The notes below the pieces were generated by a model. That model ran no database searches and was not told the DNA's origin. It saw only the letters and a program-made list of their open reading frames with translations. A DNA stretch of 12,360 bases from Thiobacillus sp. UBA2487 (lineage in GTDB: Bacteria; Pseudomonadota; Gammaproteobacteria; Burkholderiales; Sulfuriferulaceae): contig DDOT01000146.1 in assembly GCA_002341815.1 (NCBI GenBank), positions 6,471-18,830 on the forward strand. The letters are read 5' to 3'. This document shows, piece after piece, positions 7,232 to 12,360 of the stretch. Numbering within the stretch: the first letter of the stretch is position 1; every line of letters begins with the position of its first letter. Made by a program: the position numbers and the translations under genes.

Positions 7232-7696
7232 ATGAACCAGATTGCTCCCCTGTTGACGCCAGACCGTATTGTTCTGAATGTCGAGGTGGGGAGCAAGCGT
7301 CAGTTATTCGAGTGGCTGGGTGAGTTGGCCAATCGCCAGCTTGGGCTGGATGCCGGTTTGGTAATTGACAGCCTGCTGGCGCGTGAAAAACTGGGATCAA
7401 CGGCATTAGGTCAAGGGGTGGCTATTCCCCATGGCCGTATCAAAAAATGCAAACAAGCGGTGGGAATATTGTTGCGTATGACGACGCCGCTTGAATTCGA
7501 TGCACCGGATCACCTGCCGGTGCGCCTGCTGTTTGTATTGCTTGTGCCTGCGCAAGCCAATGATTTGCATTTGCAAATTTTGGGGGAGTTGGCGCAACTG
7601 CTAGGTGATGTTGACACACGTCATAAATTGATGACCATGACAGATTCCCTGTCTATCATGCAATGGTTGACGGGTTGGCAAGCATGGGAGACTTAA
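7232..7696 (+). CDS. ptsN: PTS IIA-like nitrogen regulatory protein (EIIA-Ntr)
   Basis: PtsN is the terminal phospho-acceptor of the nitrogen PTS and, by its phosphorylation state, regulates K+ transport and other targets. The 154-residue protein is of family length. The phosphorylated histidine is His67 in GVAIPHGRI, the canonical EIIA site. Flanking family blocks include LLAREKLGSTALGQG (48-62) and FVLLVPAQAND. The ATG at 7232 is chosen because the family starts at about MNQIAPLL and GGAAGA lies 8 bases upstream; the frame remains open upstream into hpf. The stop overlaps the hprK start by one base. Its location beside hprK fits a betaproteobacterial regulatory PTS. Confidence 0.96.
   Translation: MNQIAPLLTPDRIVLNVEVGSKRQLFEWLGELANRQLGLDAGLVIDSLLAREKLGSTALGQGVAIPHGRIKKCKQAVGILLRMTTPLEFDAPDHLPVRLLFVLLVPAQANDLHLQILGELAQLLGDVDTRHKLMTMTDSLSIMQWLTGWQAWET
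7686..7690 (+). promoter_or_regulatory. Ribosome binding site fixing the hprK start
   Basis: GGGAG ends 5 bases before the ATG at 7696. The in-frame ATGs at 7663 and 7684 lie inside ptsN and lack such a site, so 7696 is preferred. Confidence 0.6.
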
Positions 7697-8646
7697 TGTC
7701 AGCCGCCATTTCTGTTGCAAAAATGTTCGATGCATTGGCCGATACGCTCTCATTGGCGTGGGTTTCCGGTCAGGCCGGTGGTGATCGTTTGTTGATGAGC
7801 GATACGGTGCAAAAACCGTCGCTGGCCTTGGTCGGACATTTGAACTTTGTTCACCCGAATCGGGTGCAAGTCATGGGTTGCGCCGAGATGGATTATTTGC
7901 GTCGTTTATCGACGGATGGCTTGCTGCAGGCCGTGCAAAATCTGTTTTCAACCGAGCTGGCGGCTGTGGTGGTTTCTAATGGCGAAGAAGTGCCTGAGCC
8001 GCTGCTATCGGCTTCGATGCGTACTGAAACCCCTTTGTTTACCACGCCGGTGCCCAGCCCGGAGTTGATGTCGGTGTTGTCGCATTACCTGTCTACTGCC
8101 TTGGCCGAGACGACCAGCATGCATGGCGTGATGATGGAAGTGAATGGCATGGGGGTGATGTTGACCGGCGAGCCGGCAGTAGGTAAAAGTGAGTTGGCCA
8201 TCGAGTTATTGACGCGCGGCCACCGCCTGGTGGCTGATGATGTGGTTGATCTGTACAAGGTGGCGCCAGATACGCTTAGTGCTGAATGCCCTCCCATGTT
8301 GCAAGATTTTCTGGAGGTGCGTGGACTGGGGGTGCTGAATGTGCGCATGCTGTTTGGCGAAATGGCTATCAAGCAGAAAAAAAATCTCAAGTTGATTGTG
8401 CATCTCAAGCCGTTTGATGAAACGGCTGATCAGCACCGGTTGGATATGCCAGAGAGCTCGGAAGTGATTCTGGGTGTGATTGTGCCCAAAGTGCATATTC
8501 CGGTGGCCGCCGGGCGCAACCTGGCTGTATTGGTTGAGGTCGCAACGCGCAATCATATGTTGCGTCGTCGTGGGGTGAATAGTGTAGAAGACTTGATCGC
8601 TCGTCAACGTCATCTGTTGGAACATGGACATGCCGACCAACAGTGA
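7696..8646 (+). CDS. hprK: HPr(Ser) kinase/phosphorylase
   Basis: HprK phosphorylates HPr on a serine using ATP or pyrophosphate and reverses the reaction, linking PTS activity to metabolism. The 316-residue protein (normal length) has an N-terminal domain (about 1-130) and a C-terminal catalytic domain. Visible landmarks: His143 in MHGV (the family's catalytic His), P-loop GEPAVGKS at 158-165, acidic pair Asp181-Asp182 in RLVADD, and the HprK signature EVRGLGVLNVRMLFG at 207-221. The P-loop has Pro-Ala where many homologues have Ser-Gly, but the Gly-Lys-Ser that binds phosphate is kept. The ATG at 7696 overlaps the ptsN TAA. The 3' end overlaps rapZ. Confidence 0.96.
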   Translation: MSAAISVAKMFDALADTLSLAWVSGQAGGDRLLMSDTVQKPSLALVGHLNFVHPNRVQVMGCAEMDYLRRLSTDGLLQAVQNLFSTELAAVVVSNGEEVPEPLLSASMRTETPLFTTPVPSPELMSVLSHYLSTALAETTSMHGVMMEVNGMGVMLTGEPAVGKSELAIELLTRGHRLVADDVVDLYKVAPDTLSAECPPMLQDFLEVRGLGVLNVRMLFGEMAIKQKKNLKLIVHLKPFDETADQHRLDMPESSEVILGVIVPKVHIPVAAGRNLAVLVEVATRNHMLRRRGVNSVEDLIARQRHLLEHGHADQQ

Positions 8647-9505
8647 GTTTTCGTCTGCCCTGCAATTGGTGCTGGTGAGCGGGTTGTCCGGCTCAGGCAA
8701 GGGGGTTGCCATGCGGGTGCTGGAAGATGCCGGATATTACTGTATCGACAATTTACCTGCCGCATTGCTGGAAGACACGTTGCATGTGCTGGCCGATAAC
8801 GGTGATTATCGGGTGGCGATCAGCATGGACGGGCGCACACGTGATGCATGGCGCGAGCTGCCTGAATTGATCGAACAGTTGCAGTCGCGCATGAGCGTGC
8901 GTTTGCTGTTTCTGGAAGCGAAAACCGACACCTTGGTACGTCGGTTTTCGGAAACCCGTCGCCGTCACCCACTCAGTAGCGCCAGCATGGCCTTGCCGGA
9001 AGCCATCGCGCATGAGCGGGAGTTGCTGGAGCCGATTGCAGCGATGGCTTGCCGCATGGATACCAGTGGGTTGGCGGTCAGTACGTTGCAGCATTGGGTC
9101 AAGGATTTTGTTGCAGCAGGCGCTTCGCGGTTGATTCTGCAGTTTACGTCGTTTGGTTTTAAGCACGGGATGCCGCTGGATGCGGATATGGTGTTTGACG
9201 TACGTTGTCTGCCCAATCCGCATTATGATCCGCGCTTGCGCGATTTAACCGGTCGCGATGAACCTGTCATCACCTTTTTGCAGCAAAGTGCAGACGTGGA
9301 GGACATGCTGGCCGATATTCGACGGCATGTCGAAAAATGGTTGCCTTGTTTTGTGCGCGATCACCGCGCTTATTTGACCATTGCCATTGGTTGTACCGGT
9401 GGGCAGCATCGTTCGGTATACTTGTGCGAGCAATTAGCCCGTTATTTTTCCGCAACCGGGCAAGTTCAACTGCGCCATCGTGAGCTGGGAGCCGACAAGA
9501 CTTGA
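8630..9505 (+). CDS. rapZ: RapZ/YvcJ-family nucleotide-binding protein
   Basis: In enterobacteria RapZ binds small RNAs GlmY/GlmZ and adapts GlmZ to RNase E, tuning glucosamine-6-phosphate synthesis; elsewhere its role is less clear. The 291-residue protein has the N-terminal P-loop domain (GLSGSGK at 18-24, then VLEDAGYYCIDNLP) and the C-terminal domain with SFGFKHGMPLDADMVFDVR, LPNPHYDP, and IGCTGGQHRSVY near 253-264. The residue after the P-loop lysine is Gly25, not the usual Ser or Thr, and the C-terminal tail lacks the basic KRK cluster of E. coli. ATG 8630 is preferred to ATG 8624 because GGAA (8619-8622) is then 7 bases away; both overlap hprK. Confidence 0.95.
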   Translation: MPTNSEFSSALQLVLVSGLSGSGKGVAMRVLEDAGYYCIDNLPAALLEDTLHVLADNGDYRVAISMDGRTRDAWRELPELIEQLQSRMSVRLLFLEAKTDTLVRRFSETRRRHPLSSASMALPEAIAHERELLEPIAAMACRMDTSGLAVSTLQHWVKDFVAAGASRLILQFTSFGFKHGMPLDADMVFDVRCLPNPHYDPRLRDLTGRDEPVITFLQQSADVEDMLADIRRHVEKWLPCFVRDHRAYLTIAIGCTGGQHRSVYLCEQLARYFSATGQVQLRHRELGADKT

Positions 9506-9915
9506 GCGATCCTGTAAGCTGGTCGGGCAGGCGCTGGTTGAATCATCATTTGGCCTTGCTGCGACTGGGTGACTGGTTGATGGTTCTGTTGGGATTGCTG
9601 CTGGTGGTATGGTTGATGCAGCATTTTTGGTTGACAGCACCGGCCGATCATGTGGTGGTGCGACAGGGCGGACATGTGTTTTGCCAATCCACGCTGCTGA
9701 CCGATCGTGACATTCGTGTGCCTGGGCCGCTGGGGGTAACGCAAATCCAGATTCGCCACCATCGGGTGCGCGTGGTCAGTGATCCGGGACCGCGACAGTT
9801 ATGCGTGCGCGAGGGCTGGATCAGTCGGGCGGGTGAGGCAGCCATTTGCTTGCCCAATCAGGTTAGTGTGGAAATTATCGGCTTGCAACGCGATTATGAC
9901 AGTCTCAGTTATTGA
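9502..9915 (+). CDS. NusG domain II-containing membrane-anchored protein
   Basis: The 137-residue protein has a basic N-terminus, one membrane segment (about residues 24-41), and a small extracytoplasmic beta domain. The family hallmark is clear: LCVREGWISRAGE at 100-112, then CLPN (116-119) and VSVEIIG (121-127), with two conserved cysteines (101 and 116). Despite the name it is not a NusG transcription factor; it lacks the NGN domain. Its function is unknown; in Firmicutes such genes commonly sit beside Gx-transporter genes, as here. The start is a TTG overlapping the rapZ stop (TTGA), with GGGAG 10 bases upstream; a later ATG would remove the membrane segment. Its 3' end overlaps the next gene by 20 bases. 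Confidence 0.85.
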   Translation: MSDPVSWSGRRWLNHHLALLRLGDWLMVLLGLLLVVWLMQHFWLTAPADHVVVRQGGHVFCQSTLLTDRDIRVPGPLGVTQIQIRHHRVRVVSDPGPRQLCVREGWISRAGEAAICLPNQVSVEIIGLQRDYDSLSY

Positions 9916-10402
9916 TACCACCATTCAAGACCACCGTATCGCAAAAATGGCTGCGCTGGCTATCTCGCTGATGTGGATTGAAGCCGCGTTACCGTCACCG
10001 TTGCCGGGCGTTAAGCCGGGTTTGGCGAATATCGTGACCTTGGTGGTATTGCGGCGACAGGGCCTGCGTGCGGCGGTATGGGTGTCGTTGTTGCGGGTTG
10101 CGGCGGGCAGTATGTTGCTGGGGCGATTTTTAACCCCGGGTTTTGTGTTGAGCCTGTGCGGTGCCAGCGCGTCATTATTGGTATTGGCCCTGTTGTCGTG
10201 GTTGCCGAAACGATGGTTGGGAAGCATCGGCTTGAGTGTTCCCGCCGCATTCGCACACATCGCTGTACAATTGTGGTTGGTCTCGGTGTGGCTGATGCCA
10301 GGTTTGGGTCTGTGGCCGCTGGTGCCGGGCTTTGCGCTTTTTGCGTGGCTGGGTGGTATTGTGAATGGTATGGTGGCCGAGCGACTGATGAGGGAAAACT
10401 AA
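9896..10402 (+). CDS. Gx transporter family protein (Hpre_diP_synt_I family)
   Basis: This 168-residue integral membrane protein has about five hydrophobic segments. It matches the family formerly labelled heptaprenyl diphosphate synthase component I: IEAALPSPLPGVKPGLANIV at 28-47, a conserved SLLRVAAGSML block (64-74), LTPGFVLSLCGA (79-90) and AHIAVQL (120-126). The family is predicted to be a small-molecule transporter, not an enzyme; its substrate is unknown to me. The ATG at 9896 lies inside the previous gene (20-base overlap) and lacks a clear Shine-Dalgarno, so coupling is likely. The frame is open further upstream to 9779, but that part reads as non-family sequence. ubiX follows after one base. 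Confidence 0.85.
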   Translation: MTVSVIDTTIQDHRIAKMAALAISLMWIEAALPSPLPGVKPGLANIVTLVVLRRQGLRAAVWVSLLRVAAGSMLLGRFLTPGFVLSLCGASASLLVLALLSWLPKRWLGSIGLSVPAAFAHIAVQLWLVSVWLMPGLGLWPLVPGFALFAWLGGIVNGMVAERLMREN

Positions 10403-10403
10403 C

Positions 10404-11021
10404 ATGGTAAATTCGCCGCACAGGGTAACGCTGGCGTGGACCGGTGCGTCGGGCATGCCGTATGGTGTGCGACTGATGGAACAGTTGTTGATGGCCGGCG
10501 TTCATGTGTATTTGCTGGTAACGTCTGCGGGGCGTGTGGTGGCCAAACAGGAAATGGGCCTTGAATTGCCATCACGACCCGCTGAATTGGCAGCCCTGTT
10601 GCGTGAACGCTGGGCTGATTTGCCAGGCACGCTAGAGGTGTTCGGCCGTGACGAATGGTTTGCGCCGGTGGCGTCCGGATCAAATCCGGCGGATGCTATG
10701 GTGGTTTGTCCATGCACCATGGGTTGTTTGGCGGCGATTGCTCAAGGTATGTCAGAAAATTTGATTGAGCGGGCGGCAGACGTCAGTATCAAAGAAGGCC
10801 GAAAGTTGGTATTGGTGCCCAGAGAAGCGCCTTTTTCGGTGCTGCATCTGGAAAATATGCTGCGCTTGGCGCGCATGGGGGTGGTGATGTTGCCGCCGAA
10901 TCCGGGCTTTTATCATCAGCCGAAAACCATCGACGATTTGGTGGATTTTGTGGTGGCGCGTATTCTTGACCAGATTCATGTGCCGCATCAGTTGATGCCG
11001 CGCTGGAGTGAGTCGGTGTAG
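10404..11021 (+). CDS. ubiX: Flavin prenyltransferase UbiX
   Basis: UbiX joins a dimethylallyl group from dimethylallyl monophosphate to reduced FMN, making the prenyl-FMN cofactor that UbiD decarboxylases need, for example in ubiquinone synthesis. The 205-residue protein shows the FMN-binding TGASGMPYG (13-21), VASGS (89-93), the CPCTMG block (102-107), SENLIERAADV, the KEGRKLVLVPRE segment ending in Glu141, and a C-terminal PGFY. Length and motifs are normal. AGGGA lies 8 bases before the ATG. It begins one base after the Gx-transporter gene, so it is probably co-transcribed with it. No ubiD is in the window. Confidence 0.95.
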   Translation: MVNSPHRVTLAWTGASGMPYGVRLMEQLLMAGVHVYLLVTSAGRVVAKQEMGLELPSRPAELAALLRERWADLPGTLEVFGRDEWFAPVASGSNPADAMVVCPCTMGCLAAIAQGMSENLIERAADVSIKEGRKLVLVPREAPFSVLHLENMLRLARMGVVMLPPNPGFYHQPKTIDDLVDFVVARILDQIHVPHQLMPRWSESV

Positions 11022-11160
11022 CGGACTGATTTGTAACAGGGCGGATGCGCTATGCGAGGCCTTTTAAATTAGCGTTAACTGCGGTGCCAATTGTTGTTTG
11101 CAGATTTGTTAGGCATACTAGCAGGTCTTCTGCTTATCTTTACTGTGTTGGGGTTGATCG
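11022..11160 (+). promoter_or_regulatory. 139-base intergenic region with a sigma-70-like promoter candidate
   Basis: TTGTTG (11091-11096) and CATACT (11114-11119) are separated by 17 bases, which puts a start point near 11126, about 35 bases before the GTG of the next gene. GGGG at 11150-11153 is a possible ribosome binding site, 7 bases before the GTG. I see no hairpin with a T-run that would serve as a terminator for the long upstream run. Confidence 0.4.
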
Positions 11161-12330
11161 GTGAGTCTGGTTTCCTGGTTTGGTTTTCGTAAAAAGGCGC
11201 TAGCCGTGTCCGAGCCTCGGGTTGTTAAACCCAAGACGCGTGAGGAGGCTATTGCCAGCATCAACCAGCAACCCATTCAGGAACAGTCTTTTGGTACAGA
11301 CTTGCCGGATGCCAATATCGAAGTGACGGAAATTCAATCGCATTTTGTGCCTGGCTTGGAAGATGCTGCGATTTTGTACGCCAATGGTCGCGTTGATGAC
11401 GCGGCAAACCTGTTGCACATGTTTTTGACGCAGTCACCTGAGCAAGATGAGTTGTGGCAAATGCTGTTTGATCTGTATCAGGCCAATGCCGATCAAGAAA
11501 AGTTTGAGCAACTGGCGCTTGACTATACCCTTAAACGTGAAAAATCGCCGCCTGCCTGGCGTGCTATTATCACTAAATCGCATAGTGAGTTTGCCAAAGG
11601 GGGGGCATCGTCAGGTCAGTTATTCAGCTTGCGAGGCAGGCTGGATCAAACCCAAGCGGAAAGAATCCGGTTGTTGGCGCAAGCCGCCGGTCATGCGCAA
11701 GTGCAACTCGACTTGTCAGGAATTGCCGAATTGACCCCGGAAGGATGCCACTTATTGCGGCAGGCTCTGGTTACGCTACAAAAAAAACATACGCCTTTGC
11801 AGTTGGCGAGCGGTGCTCTGATTGGATTGTTGCAACAATACATTGCCCGCCTGGATGAGCAAAATCCTGCCTGGTGGCTGTTGTTGATGCAGTTGTACCA
11901 GTTGCAGGGACGTCAGGCAGCGTTTGAAGATTTGGCCGTTGATTACGCAGTAACCTTCGAGGTATCGCCTCCATCGTGGGAAGCCGGCGCACACCAGGTG
12001 TGCGTGGCAGAAGTTGCCGGGGTGAATCCGGGCGAGGTTGCGGAACAAGACTCCGACGGATTTGCCTTGCACGGTGTATTGGGCGCCAAGGCAGCGGTAG
12101 AGCTTAGTGCTTTAAAGCGTTATGCTGCAAGTCGCGATGAACTGCTCATTGATATGAGCGATGTCTCGCGCGTTGAGTTTGCCTATGTCGGCATTTTATT
12201 GGATACCTTGTCTGGATTGGGGCGAGAGCAGCATCAAATCGCCATTACAGGCTGCAATTTCATGGTGTATGTGTTGCTGGTGGTGATGGGGGTAGACCAG
12301 ATTGCATCGGTTTCCAGAAAGAAACGTTGA
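11161..12330 (+). CDS. Duplicated helical-repeat plus STAS-like protein, function unknown
   Basis: The 389-residue soluble protein appears to be two copies of one module. Module 1 has a helical repeat (about 95-133, containing LWQMLFDLYQ and ending SPPAW) and a STAS-like fold (about 153-217, with LDLSGIAELTPEG). Module 2 repeats this at about 234-273 (WWLLLMQLYQ ... SPPSW) and 300-365 (IDMSDVSRVEFAYVG). The YQ..(8)..FE.LA.DY......SPP.W pattern is shared. Neither STAS copy has the DSSG-like serine that is phosphorylated in anti-sigma-factor antagonists. The first ~60 residues are a basic then polar leader without a signal peptide. The start is GTG at 11161. It has its own candidate promoter; the role is unknown. 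Confidence 0.85.
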   Translation: MSLVSWFGFRKKALAVSEPRVVKPKTREEAIASINQQPIQEQSFGTDLPDANIEVTEIQSHFVPGLEDAAILYANGRVDDAANLLHMFLTQSPEQDELWQMLFDLYQANADQEKFEQLALDYTLKREKSPPAWRAIITKSHSEFAKGGASSGQLFSLRGRLDQTQAERIRLLAQAAGHAQVQLDLSGIAELTPEGCHLLRQALVTLQKKHTPLQLASGALIGLLQQYIARLDEQNPAWWLLLMQLYQLQGRQAAFEDLAVDYAVTFEVSPPSWEAGAHQVCVAEVAGVNPGEVAEQDSDGFALHGVLGAKAAVELSALKRYAASRDELLIDMSDVSRVEFAYVGILLDTLSGLGREQHQIAITGCNFMVYVLLVVMGVDQIASVSRKKR

Positions 12331-12360
12331 CCCATTTTTCATCCTGTTGCCTTGCTGCTT

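Noticed and set aside
9779..9895. Upstream extension of the Gx-transporter frame from ATG 9779
   Set aside because: The added 39 residues are Arg/Cys-rich translation of the NusG-II gene in another frame and match nothing in the family; the ATG at 9896 gives the normal N-terminus.
11022..11090. Possible terminator after ubiX
   Set aside because: I found no stem with matched arms followed by a T-run; the CCTTTT at 11060-11065 lacks a convincing hairpin before it.
1..12360. CRISPR arrays, tRNA or rRNA genes, insertion sequences, toxin-antitoxin or defence genes
   Set aside because: I saw no regularly spaced repeats beyond those at 1764-1828, no cloverleaf or rRNA-like sequence, no transposase motifs and no terminal inverted repeats. 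Nearly all sequence is accounted for by conserved core genes.

Overview
The window looks like chromosomal core DNA from a Gram-negative betaproteobacterium, possibly of the Neisseriales/Chromobacteriaceae type. The taxon is inferred from gene order and protein style and was not tested by a search. The support is one long rightward run with LPS-precursor and LPS-transport genes (kdsD, kdsC, lptC, lptA, lptB), then rpoN, hpf, ptsN, HPr kinase (hprK) and rapZ. hprK inside an rpoN-ptsN-rapZ cluster is a known betaproteobacterial arrangement.

Layout. Bases 1-1705 (minus strand) hold most of a Kef-type cation:proton antiporter whose C-terminus lies beyond the window. Bases 1706-1937 are a divergent intergenic region with palindromes, direct repeats and a good match to a sigma-54 (-24/-12) promoter facing kdsD. 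Bases 1938-7227 carry kdsD, kdsC, lptC, lptA, lptB, rpoN and hpf. Bases 7232-9503 carry ptsN, hprK and rapZ. Bases 9502-11021 carry three genes that continue the run without a real gap: a NusG-domain-II protein, a Gx-transporter family membrane protein, and ubiX. After a 139-base intergenic region with a possible sigma-70 promoter, a GTG-started gene (11161-12330) encodes a protein built from two copies of a helical-repeat plus STAS-like module. I see nothing identifiable in the last 30 bases.

How the genes work together. KdsD and KdsC make the Kdo precursor of LPS, and LptC, LptA and LptB belong to the machine that moves LPS to the outer membrane. RpoN is sigma-54, Hpf hibernates ribosomes, and PtsN, HprK and RapZ are nitrogen/carbon phosphotransferase regulators. 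Most junctions overlap or lie within 30 bases, so translational coupling is likely from kdsD to ubiX; the largest gap, 41 bases, precedes hpf. All genes appear intact. The least conventional parts are the sigma-54-like promoter with enhancer-like palindromes in front of the operon that encodes sigma-54, the NusG-II/Gx/UbiX tail, and the duplicated STAS protein.
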